Assembly (NCBI GenBank): GCA_949710005.1
Contig: OX453276.1
Span: forward strand, 7,439,877 to 7,503,876
Direction: 5' to 3'
DNA from: Ricordea florida
Taxonomy: Eukaryota; Cnidaria; Anthozoa; Corallimorpharia; Ricordeidae
Length of the DNA stretch: 64,000 nucleotides
Within the stretch, counting starts at the first letter, position 1, and every line of letters begins with the position of its first letter. The position numbers were made by a program, and so were the translations under genes. Positions 54,755 to 64,000 of this stretch are shown here, piece by piece. The notes under the pieces were generated by a model. That model saw only the letters and a program-made list of their open reading frames with translations. It was not told the origin of the DNA and did not search any database.

Positions 54755-55474
54755 TTAACAACTATTCATCGAAGTGGAGGTGGCTAGTGGTGGATATTTA
54801 CCGAGCCGCGAAGCGGCGAGGTAAATATCCACCACTAGCCACCGACATTGAGGTGAATAGTTGTTTTAGTATATACTAAAACAGTGAGATAAGTGTACAC
54901 AAAAAAAGAAAAGGGCTTGGTAAATGAAGGACTTCTCAAATGACAATCCAACGCAGCGCCGATCGCCATTAGGGATTTTTTGTTGTAATTACTGCCGTAC
55001 GTCTCGTTTTCCCGCTGAAAGAAAAAATTTTGTTTAGTTCTACTGGCGACATTTCATCAAATGGAGTTGCAAACCCTTTCTGTATTTGAAACCATTCTGT
55101 AAAAAATATAATTCAACTTTGGTTCTCAAGTAAACAAGCGACATCAAATTTGGTTATGCAAGATTAATTTGCATTTGTAAACAAAACCTTTCTCGTTGCT
55201 TTTTACCGCTAAACTCCGGGTTAAAAACATAAGCCATTACCTCTGAACACGGCCAAGCCAAATTTAGCCGCTTTCTTGGAGTTTTCAGGGACTGCTTCGT
55301 TGTTAATTTGGATGATTTCTTCGCTTGTTGTGCATACACACCGGGCCGCCATATTCGCGCGGCGGAGCGAAAAATTCGCAAGTTGCTCGGAGGTAAATAG
55401 CACAGGATATTCGGAGTTTGACTAGCCAATCAGAGCGCACCTTCAACGCTATCCACTGTTTTAGTATATACTAA
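54755..55474 (-). mobile_element. Element carrying a decayed tyrosine-recombinase-like fragment, copy 2 (inverted)
   Basis: Inverted relative to 27775-28424. The - strand frame at 55221-55403 encodes TTSEEIIQINNEAVPENSKK ... FGLAVFR up to a GT. Further along the - strand come EWFQIQKGFATPFDEMSPVE and, after TTTCTTTCAG, GSNYNKKSLMAIGAALDC. This copy keeps sequence deleted in copy 1. Ends carry TTAGTATATACTAA. Intron C m11-m12. Confidence 0.6.
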
Positions 55475-55538
55475 TTTTTGCTCTTTCTGTTAATTTTGTT
55501 ATTGTCAGTAGTTCTATTTAATTAATGTTTCTTTACAG

Positions 55539-55661
55539 GTCCCTTACCCAATCCATGCGAACCCAATCCCTGTCTTAATAGAGGAACCTGCGAACGTATA
55601 CTCGAGAAGAATGATTATCGCTGCATCTGCCGAGGAAAATTTACAGGGAAAAATTGTGAAG
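55539..55661 (+). CDS. Gene C exon m12: EGF-like module
   Basis: Acceptor TTTACAG ends at 55538, donor GTAGTT starts at 55662; 41 codons, phase 1-1. It reads NPCEPNPCLNRGTC ... YRCICRGKFTGKNCE. Confidence 0.88.
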
Positions 55662-56183
55662 GTAGTTCTGTTGACCGGTTCGGTAGAACACGAACTAACG
55701 CAATAGCAACGCAACGAACTCTCTTTAATACTCTCAGTTCGCGATGCTTTTTTTGTACAACCACACACACGCACGCGCACGCGCACAATACCGCTGACAT
55801 GCAAACAGGTATGTCAACAATTCCATCGTGTAAATTCTAAAGGGATGGTTCGGTTTGTGTTTCTATTGCATTGGAGTAAGTACGTTAACCTGGTTTTATC
55901 TATATACCGTATTCAGAACCTGCCAACCTCTATTACGGTTCATTGTTTTAATGGCTTTGGCTCTTGCAATTGTGCGATGCAGTATGTTGCATGCAAGGTT
56001 TTCTACGCTACTGTATTAAGCGTTTGTATTAAGTTTATCAAATACCTCTGATCCACTAAAATTCAGAGGTATCCGAGAATGTAATCCCTTGACAAACAAC
56101 ATTCCACAGCTAAAAAGTAGAAAGCCTGAATAGGATGATGGCTGTTGGGCCTTAACTGTGTGTCCTTAAACTTTGATCTTCAG
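55662..56183 (+). other. Intron C m12-m13
   Basis: 522 bases with a CACACACGCACGCGCACGCG run near 55765; nothing else. Confidence 0.45.
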
Positions 56184-56327
56184 TTTGTGATTGCCCCAAG
56201 GCAAAGCCCCTCGCCTCTGGATTGATTGCCATCGATCAAAAGTGTGACCCGAGTGGCAAATGTTATTGCCCTACATATAAAGGAAAAGAGACTAATTACA
56301 TACCTGGTGAAGGGTGTATTCCAACAG
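56184..56327 (+). CDS. Gene C exon m13: unclassified six-Cys CxCP module
   Basis: Acceptor ATCTTCAG ends at 56183, donor GTAACT starts at 56328; 48 codons, phase 1-1. It reads CDCPKAKPL, a spacer, then KCDPSGKCYCP, a spacer, then GEGCIP. Same Cys layout as A m13 and B m13. Confidence 0.83.
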
Positions 56328-58330
56328 GTAACTGAGGCATTCAATGGTTTAGGAAGGCCCAGCCAATCACAATGTGTAACCTCATTTAGAAAGGCTATGT
56401 ATAGTCATTTTCTAACGAGATACAATAACGTTGATCATTTTAGCTTAAGTGAAACTTAATTTTATTTCTTAGTTTTATGCTAACCCGGCATTTCACAACC
56501 TTCCTCTCGCTTGAGCCATCTTAGCTGTATTCTTATTGTAATTCTAGTTTGTAGATATTCATTGTAAGGATATTTAATTGTAATATAGTTTTTACTCTTT
56601 TTAATCTTATTCATATATATATATATTTATAGTTCTTTTCTTTAATGATGTGTATTTTGTTACTTAATTCCTCGCGAAGCGAGGCCGAAGGCCGAGCGTA
56701 GCGAGGTTACTAATCGTGTCGGTTCCGGTTCAGACCACGTGGCTCGCAAGCCCGAGTAAATCGAGCCGAGAGTTTTTATATATGTATATATATATATATA
56801 TATATCTATATTTTAAAGGTGTCCGTTCGCAGGCCAGGTTACCTGGCAATAGTAACGCACTTGAGAACTGCTGAATTTCCGCCATTATTCGGTGATGCCT
56901 TTTGGAAAGTAATGTAAATTTTGTGGAAATCGATTTCACTCGTCCTGGAAGTACATCCCAGCAAGATGATCTCCGAGATATTCAAGAAATATTAGCACGA
57001 GATCGTCGCCGAGTAAGTTCGAATACCGTGAAAATCAACACGGGGAAAGCACGACTCAAAGCCGGGATAGAGAAACGACAGCAGGGAGAATAACAACAGC
57101 CAAGACAACAACTGCTCGCTCCAGAAAAAGGCAAACGAAACAGCAGGGAAAAGGACTAGGAATTCAATCAAGTTAGTTTTGAATTTGAATGTGTTATTGA
57201 TGGAAATACAGGACATGAGTGAACGATTACATAACGAAATATATTGGCGTAGTACATTTAGCAAAACGACTTCGAAGGGACACCGAGTAAGCCGGAACGA
57301 CTGCAACGATTGGAGATATCTCTGGAAAATAATTCTATTAGTCTAAAAACGGAATCGGAAGACGACCAACAGATTACAAGAGAATGTAAATAGGTATTTT
57401 TCATAATAAAACGATAGCGTTTCCAGTTTGAAGTAATTCCCAACACAGAGAGTTGCAGTTGTTATAGCAATCATTTATAACGAGGTCATCTGATATCATT
57501 GCAACAGTCAAAATATTGTAAATTTTCTTGATCTAGCAGTTCTGTTAAACATTTTCAACAGAATATATACCCTGTGTCACTATAAAGTACTGGTTCTGCA
57601 ATATTATCAGTGATCAATGCGATCATTTCAAAATAAAGCAAAGGTGATTACTGAATTCTGAGTAGTATTTCTCTTTGCTATATATATATGTATGTATTCT
57701 CTGATTGAAAGGTTTCAATAATATTGTGTAGAGACAACAAGTTTCATAGCCTTTTCACAATGGGTCAGTTTTACCTTAGAGTGCAATGACCCCCCCCTCC
57801 CCTGATAATATTGCTATCTAGAACCTCTGCCCTTTTTTCACAAATGAAATGTTCATTCAAGCCTTAATTTGAAAAGTTAGACATAACATATTAACTTTGT
57901 TACTTTCTGCTGTTTACTTTATTTTTATGATCATCATGTCAAATATCAATATTTCATAACAACCACAACATACAGTTAACCTTTTACACTGGAAAAACTT
58001 TATAAAGAAGAAAATAAATTTTGTAATGCCAAAATGTTTATGATCTTTCTCATATATTCATTGCAAGTGTGCTGTATGTAGTAACAATTAAGTGTTTCAA
58101 GTTTCCTAAATGCCCTATGCTTTCAATGATTTTCCACACAAAATTTATAGACAAATGACTGCACTAGATTCTAAGCCTTAAAGAAGAAATGGTATTCTTT
58201 GGAGCTGTTTTGATTACTACCACCTCTGATGGAAAGCCTATTAAGAAGATTTTTGTATTGCTTGTAGTAGTAGAGTAACAATACCTTTACTAAGATTAGG
58301 ACATGCATCCCACCCCATAAAAATATATTA
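56328..58330 (+). other. Large intron C m13-m14, left part
   Basis: 56340-56600 may be a LINE 3' end. A GC hairpin CCTCGC...GCGAGG lies at 56670-56706 and (TA)n near 56770-56806. 56902-57410 has short Lys/Arg/Gln-rich frames, perhaps a transposon relic. No EGF exon was found. Confidence 0.4.
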
Positions 58331-58425
58331 TGTTAACGTAAAAAATATAACAATAATAATAATATCAATACCAGTAATAATAATAGTAATGATAATAATA
58401 ATGATAATCATATAATGATAGTGCT
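58330..58425 (+). repeat. AAT-type microsatellite
   Basis: AATAATAATAT / ATAATAATGATAATA run. Confidence 0.8.
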
Positions 58426-59478
58426 TCTCGTTACTATATGTCATTGGTTACAAGTTCAATACCTTTGCCTGCCATGACTTTTTTGATGAAATACCATGCG
58501 TATATTAAATCTTTCTTCTGCAGTTTTTATTATAGAAATTTTCATGTATTCAAAATAATATACTATTCTCTGGTTGGTTATGGATATTTTGCCTGTTTCT
58601 GTAACAGCACAATTAAACTTTCATGTGGTATACACTTTTGACTGATTGATGTTGATTTAACATTATTTTTTACAGGACTATGTAGTGCAGCAATCGTTAT
58701 CAACATATTAAGATTTCAATAACTCTTTCTTACATGTATTGTTTTTATGAGATGACCACGACCACATACTATACAGTCGGCACTCACTATTACCAAACCT
58801 TTATTTAAAGTTTTTGTAGAATCCAATTGTTTTACCCACAATTTCTATTTTATGTAATGACATTGTATCTCACACTTCTGTTGATATAATAACAAAAAAC
58901 ATAAATAAAAAATAATTGGAGCATTCAACTCATCCTCGGTGTAAGAACATATTGTGTTTAAAAGTGATGTACAACAAAGAAGACCAAGCAGTAGACTCAG
59001 ACTAAGAAAATAAAACTAAAAAAAAAACACAGGTTCTTACACCGTGGTAAACACAAGCATTCATATCAACTCTTCAAAATTTCACCTGCAAAAGATTTAC
59101 AATCATTTTCAATTTGTGTTAAGTGAATATTATTGTGATACCTCATCGACTCTGTATTCCCTGTCAAGAGAATCAATAATCATTTTACTTCTATTCCCTC
59201 TGGTGCACTCTCAGTGGCAGTGAAAGAGCTAAATAAAGGTCAATTTTTAAGCACTCTGTTGTGCAGTATACTGATCATGTAATTTGCACCAGGTGTCACT
59301 AATTGTGTACCAAACACAGCGTAACAAATAAAATAATGGGGATTACCCTAACATGAAAAATATCAAATAAAAAATAAAATATAAAAGCATTGTGACTTCT
59401 TCAAAAACTAGCTTCGCGAGGTTTTTGCGGGAGTCGTATTTCTAGTTTTGTTTTATAATTTAGTTTGAGGGCCACCAG

Positions 59479-59742
59479 TTATTCAGTTGAAGTACTGTCC
59501 CGTGTTACCCTCGTTAAATAAAGTTGATGATGATGATGATGAATGGAAGAAAGACATTGTTTTTCTTTTGTGTGTGTGTGGAGTTCGACCCTTCCGGGTG
59601 TAAGTAGTTCTGAAAGGAACTGTTGTTGATGACGTTGACTGACGTTTCTACAACCTGAGTGGAAGTCATCATCAGAGTCAAGTATACCTGTAGTGGTTCC
59701 ATTTTCTCCTTGGTTCGAATTTGCATTTTTTTTTTGTTTCAC
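59479..59742 (-). mobile_element. Retroelement-like antisense fragment
   Basis: The - strand frame has DSDDDFHSGCRNVSQRHQQQ, which I recall as a recurrent downstream segment of cnidarian retroelements. GATGATGATGATG marks the end. Identity uncertain. Confidence 0.35.
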
Positions 59743-60649
59743 TCATTATCGTTAAATTAAATAACCAAAACAAAAGAAAACCAAATTTGAACCAAGAATA
59801 AAATTTAACCACAACATACCTACCTTCACCCAGACGATAGAACTCCACAAACAACCGTGACTGAAACTCCTGGATTCAAACTATTTACAGTTAAATCCGA
59901 TGCATGATTGCATATTCAGTTCGTTACTTCCCTAATTCCTCCTATGATGCATAGAGATTTAATATTACACTTCTTCATTTTGATACGGTATGATATGAAG
60001 AAGCTGTGGTAAACGTTTTTTTGACATAGCGCGCAAAAGAAAAAATTTAAAATCGAAAAGAGACCTGGGTGCCTTGTAAAACGACACTTTGTACTTTTGG
60101 AGTTGTGTGTATCAGTATTGACAGCGAAAAGCTATAAGTTGGAGGACCAATAGCAGGATCGAAACGCACCAATCAGAGCAGACCACACAGCTACATAATA
60201 GTTGTTAAAGACTTTCTCTGCCTCCCTAGTACTGTGTTTTTGTCATTAAGATAAAGCTGTATTATTCTAGCCGTTTTGTTTGTACAGAACCAGTCAGATG
60301 AGGTTTCCTGATCACGTGAATTGTAACTCGATCGTTGTACATAGATTAATTGATGTTCTGATCTTAGGAGTTTTGGAATTTTGAGTAGATCCGAAAAAAA
60401 ATAAACCGAGTTAAACGAATGCGATTTATCAAGTTTCTTAAAGTGGTGAGCCGGAATCACTCGACCCCATCGCCTGAAGACGACTAGCAGTAAGCAGTCG
60501 AAACGGCGCGATCAACATCCAGTGACTAAATCGTGTGACGAAAGAAGAATTTATATTATCAACACATTTTCCATAATGAACAGCAACCCATTCCTTAACA
60601 AGTCTGATATACTTCAACCATATGACAGGCTCATTAAGGGGTAAAATAA

Positions 60650-61040
60650 AACTATATTGAAATATTAAGGTTTCAAGCGGGGATTTCACACTATGGAACG
60701 GATAAGAACGTTTGTTAAAATCATAACAATGGATTCCGCAACTTGATTTGCAACGTTTTCGCTCGTTACAAGACGTATTACATGCACTGTGCAATATCTT
60801 GCGCAATTTCTCTTAACCTGTCTGGCCTGGTTAAACCCACTAAGGAGCTTCCCAACAACGAGAACCAAACAGAGAAATTGCACAAGACATTGCACAGTGC
60901 ATGTAATACGCCTTCCAACGACCGAAAACGTTGCCAAATCATGTTGCAGAAACTATTGTAACGATTTTAACAAACGTTCTTACCCGTTGCATAGTGTGAA
61001 ATCCCCGCTTGGAACCTTAATATTTCAATATTAATAGTTT
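60650..61040. mobile_element. Long-TIR MITE, arms about 165 bases
   Basis: ATTGAAATATTAAGGTTTCA, CGGGGATTTCACACTATG, AACGTTTGTTAAAATC and ACATGCACTGTGCAAT at the left each have an inverted partner at the right. The arms differ at many sites, so it is not recent. Confidence 0.75.
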
Positions 61041-61112
61041 TATTTCGCAATTTTGAGTTACACGAATAGTTCTTCTCCCCCGACTACTTGCTCTTCGAGG
61101 CATTTTGTATAG

Positions 61113-61260
61113 TCAGGAGTGCATCAATCAATCAATCAATCAATGTTTTATTTTCCACAATATGAAAGTATATAAACCTGAAAACGTACATGAAGTGGCA
61201 AGGAGACCTCTAAAGAAACCACAAGGCTTATACTGAGAGGTGACACGTGAATAAAAAATC
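61113..61260 (-). mobile_element. Antisense retroelement 3' tail with (ATCA)n
   Basis: ATCAATCAATCAATCAATCA then TGTTTTATTTTCCAC looks like a reversed 3' end. No coding remnant. The rest of the intron to 62011 holds three TACCATGAGGTA-type words (61441, 61462, 61962) and no exon. Confidence 0.35.
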
Positions 61261-62011
61261 AATTACAGCAAAAAATGTAGAAAACGAAATGAAAAAATAC
61301 AAACTGCTACTTTGGTGGCTTCATAGCTCAGCCTTGTGATTTGCTCGTTTATCTTGAATGATATTTGATTATTAACAAAATCATTTTAAATAGACTACAA
61401 AGAAAAACCCCGCCTGATGATCTTAAACTAACTTCCTTTTTACCTCATGGTATGTATGTCTTACCATGAGGTAAAGTAATGGTTGGATTTGTCACTCCAT
61501 TCCCGTTAGACAATTAATTTATGCATTAAATCAGCATTAAATGGAAATTAAACAGGTTCTCCCCTATCTCCCCTGCTAGGTTTGGTTTCGTTCACAAAGT
61601 CGTGCAATTGTTTTATGTTCACATATGTGGGGGGAGGGGGTGAGACCAAGCGACAGCACATGTTTACAAAATGTCGTCTGTTGTGTTGAGGCCGACGCAT
61701 AGATAGTCAAGGCGGGTTTTCGTTCCTTTCGCTCCATCTTTGATCAAACTACACTTTTGAAGTTCTCGCGAGCGAACACGAAATGTGTTCAAGAATGCTC
61801 GAGGGCAAAGAAATGGGTTTTAAAGTCCTAAAAGTGACGATGTCTCCAATTTGGACAACGAGTAATCGATCAGTCGAAGCAAGAGTGTACAAAACGAACT
61901 ATTCAGAATGAACGCTTTATGGTCTGGGGAAAGGACAGCACTTCATGGAATAATTACCACATACCATGAGGTAGCTCGAAGGAGCCTTTGATTATATTTA
62001 ATCTGTTTCAG

Positions 62012-62134
62012 GGGGAAGGCCATGTGATTCCAATCCTTGCCAAAATGGTGCAGAGTGCAAACAAGTTGGCACTCTTCAGAAGTTTGGCTATGTTTGTTTA
62101 TGTCCGAAGAAGTACTATGGAATAAACTGTGAAT
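62012..62134 (+). CDS. Gene C exon m14: EGF-like module
   Basis: Acceptor TGTTTCAG ends at 62011, donor GTACGT starts at 62135; 41 codons, phase 1-1. It reads [14 protein letters not shown] ... [15 protein letters not shown]. The final T joins GT of m15 to make a split Cys codon. Confidence 0.86.
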
Positions 62135-62149
62135 GTACGTACTATGTAA

Positions 62150-62435
62150 TATTAGTATAAATACTCAGGTGATTATACAAAATCGCGCGCTCTGATTGGT
62201 TCGCTATCTCGGATTATCAGGCTATAATCACCTCGATGAACAAAATGGCTGCCAGTCGTTCGCGCGCTTTTGATGAAATAAAACTTTTTCGTGTTGTAAA
62301 ATGCTTTTCTTTTCTTTTTTGAAATAATCACCTGTGTAATTATGCTAAAACAATTATTCGCCTCAGGCTCAGTGATTCCCGGTGAATATTCACCGAGAAT
62401 CACTTCACCTTCGGCGAATAATTGTTAATTAATAT
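62150..62435. mobile_element. Fold-back MITE M3 copy 2 (inverted)
   Basis: Mirrors 11343-11632: CAGGTGATTATACAAAATCG, TCTGATTGGTTCGCTAT, CGCGCTTTTGATGAA and the GGTGAATATTCACCG hairpin. Intron C m14-m15. Confidence 0.68.
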
Positions 62436-63017
62436 TAAATAAGTTCGAACCTTTAAGATTATCTAGATATACAAATTACGATAAATCGAATTTTATTCGT
62501 AATGAAATGTGGCTATCTTGTTCTATTTTTGAAAACTTCTATGAAAACACATTGCGAATATATGTCAGTAGTGGTTGATCCAACACTAGGTCGAACCTTT
62601 AACAATGCTCCAGAATAATTCTCATATAAAAGCTTTAACTAATTTTCTTCTGGCTGCGCAAAGCAAATGTTTAGATCACTTAAGATTGATTACTCCCGCC
62701 ACTTGGGAGCTTCTAAATATTCTATTATCTTGCGTTTTGGCTTAATTTGATACCATGCCTTTTAGGACTGCGACAGACGATCGACAATCGATATGATACA
62801 TTATTGGCCAACACGCGTTCTCTTTTCGTGGACCAGTTATTAGTAACAGGCCCATGGTTTAGTGTAAAGTGAAAAACAAAGTCAAATATTGAATAATCGA
62901 GTCAACGTTTCCTATCATAAGTTAAGATATTGCATAAAACTAAGTCATGATGAATTTACACAAGGATCCAATGTAAAAAGATGTTCATTATCAACTGCCC
63001 GTGCTCTCCACCTATAG

Positions 63018-63131
63018 GTTCGGAATGTACGTGCAACTTCCCTTGCTTGAACAATGGCATTTGCGAAGATATTTCCACTAACATCTATAAATGCACCTGC
63101 CCCGCTGGATTCACTGGAGCTAACTGTGAAG
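63018..63131 (+). CDS. Gene C exon m15: EGF-like module with unusual donor
   Basis: Acceptor CCTATAG ends at 63017; 38 codons to donor GTTGTT at 63132, which is weak. It reads SECTCNFPCLNNGIC ... YKCTCPAGFTGANCE, with the extra N-terminal Cys of B m15. If the donor is skipped the frame continues for 12 residues rich in hydrophobics and stops at 63164-63166. Confidence 0.8.
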
Positions 63132-63962
63132 GTTGTTGCTTCCTCTATATTTTTGCTTTGTTATAGTACATAATGTGTGTGAGAACATTTCTCTCTAATG
63201 CCTGTAATACTAGTTGCTTTGTAAGACGATTGTCTTGTTTACGGGCCTGTTTAAGCGCAGTTGAGGATACGGGAAGTTGAGGTCCTCACCTTGGCGGGGT
63301 CACCCAACTGCTCATGTACGATTAACACAGCATCATGCGACGTTTTCTCCCAGTTGGGGTCAGAGTACTAGTTTTGCGGCATTTAAACCTTCGAAGTTTC
63401 TGCAACTTGTCAGCCAGTCGGAGCAAGGTTCAAAGTGGGAAACAATTCTTGGAGACGATCAGATTCGTGTAAACAGAGATTTTAAGCAGCGCATTTAGCA
63501 CATACGGAAATGGCTAAAGATGTCCACCGAAATGCTGCTAAATAAGACAATAAATGGTAATAGACAACTCACTCGGTGACATTTCCAGTGGCAAAAACAA
63601 AAACAGACACACACACAACAGAAGAATCAAAATAAAACGAAACAAAACACCACATAAAACAAAAGAAACAAAGTACAACAAAACACACAACAAAAGAAAC
63701 AAACTAAAACAAAACACAGCAAAAGAAACAAAATAAAACAAAACTGTATACAGCAATACAACAGTCAGGTGACCAGTCTTGACATTATTAATTTTATCGT
63801 TTGTCTTAAAAGAGAAACCAAACCATTTTATTTAACAATTACATGTTGATTTCGAGTTTTCGTGTTTTGCACGGGTCAATAATCGACCTACGAGGCTTGA
63901 TTATGGAGAGGTGAGTTGAGTATTCTTATTAACGTTATATCTATTTCAATGACTATTTTCAG
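63132..63962 (+). other. Intron C m15-m16
   Basis: An A/C-rich run of AAACAAAACAC words spans 63595-63745. No exon seen before the acceptor at 63962. Confidence 0.45.
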
Positions 63963-64000
63963 TAATGTATAATGTAGCGTCCTCACACTGCCTACCACAA
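63963..64000 (+). CDS. Gene C exon m16 (partial, cut by window end)
   Basis: Acceptor TATTTTCAG ends at 63962. In phase 1 the frame stays open to the edge and ends with SSHCLPQ, fitting the first Cys block of an EGF module in the position of A m16 and B m16. Only 38 bases are visible. Confidence 0.55.

Larger units (their letters stand above)
41652..64000 (+). other. Gene C span: secreted multi-EGF protein (3' part outside window)
   Basis: Sixteen exons are seen, the last cut by the window end. The order m1-m16 matches gene B exactly, and the Cys peculiarities of m2, m10, m11, m13 and m15 are shared with B. All junctions are phase 1. The m13-m14 intron is 5.7 kb and full of repeats, against 0.6 kb in B. 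Whether C ends like B or carries an A-type proline tail cannot be told from this window. I infer a secreted extracellular product. Confidence 0.85.

Noticed and set aside
56902..57093. 63-residue Arg/Lys/Gln-rich ORF as a real gene
   Set aside because: No ATG at its start, no recognised domain, surrounded by repeats; kept only as an intron note.
63554..63756. ORFs in the A/C-rich tract before the right edge
   Set aside because: Low-complexity AAACAAAACAC repeats give open frames on both strands by composition.

Overview
The window is animal nuclear DNA, intron-rich and AT-rich, packed with SINEs, LINE tails and fold-back MITEs. The EGF-exon style and repeat content look cnidarian, most likely a hexacoral such as a stony coral. 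That placement is an inference from recall, not a database match.

The dominant content is a head-to-tail cluster of three paralogous genes on the + strand. Each encodes a secreted protein made of a long string of small cysteine-rich modules, one module per exon. Gene A (457-15135) enters from the left and its start is outside the window. Gene B (18405-39104) is complete: 18 coding exons and about 777 codons. Gene C (41652 to the right edge) is cut by the window end inside its 16th exon. I number modules by gene B exon (m1-m18).

Every internal exon I place starts and ends in phase 1, so any exon can be skipped or duplicated without a frameshift. The three genes are collinear module by module: A has m8-m18, B has m1-m18, C has m1-m16. 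m1 is a signal peptide plus a Val-Pro-rich segment ending in an HIH-D/E motif. m2 is an EGF-like domain short of cysteines. m3-m8, m10-m12 and m14-m16 are EGF-like. m9, m17 and m18 are a compact six-Cys type (CxxCDxxAxC...). m13 is an unusual six-Cys module (CxCP...CDxxGxCxCP...GC) that I do not recognise. Gene A alone continues past m18 into a proline-rich exon, a short Gly-rich exon and a large terminal exon. That last exon encodes an acidic stretch, a poly-proline region and a Tyr/Ser/Arg/Pro repeat tail. Gene B stops at m18. No transmembrane segment, DSL, LNR or laminin-G domain is visible, so the products look like extracellular matrix or secreted adhesive proteins rather than Notch receptors or ligands.

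B and C share two sets of extra cysteines that A lacks: one each in m10 and m11, and a split Cys codon plus one extra Cys around the m14/m15 junction. This suggests extra disulfides and a closer B-C relationship.

The introns hold a rich repeat fauna. There is a five-copy MITE with 7-bp target duplications, and an 832-bp TA-flanked element with terminal inverted repeats of about 165 bp. A Harbinger-like MITE carries TTA flanks and a 104-bp MITE carries 8-bp flanks. Two inverted copies of an element carry a decayed, intron-containing tyrosine-recombinase-like (Crypton/DUF3504) fragment. At least four tRNA-derived SINE types and several LINE 3' ends are present, and gene B has a 22-copy 30-bp minisatellite with an exact 240-bp higher-order repeat. 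Intergenic spaces are 15136-18404 and 39105-41651.
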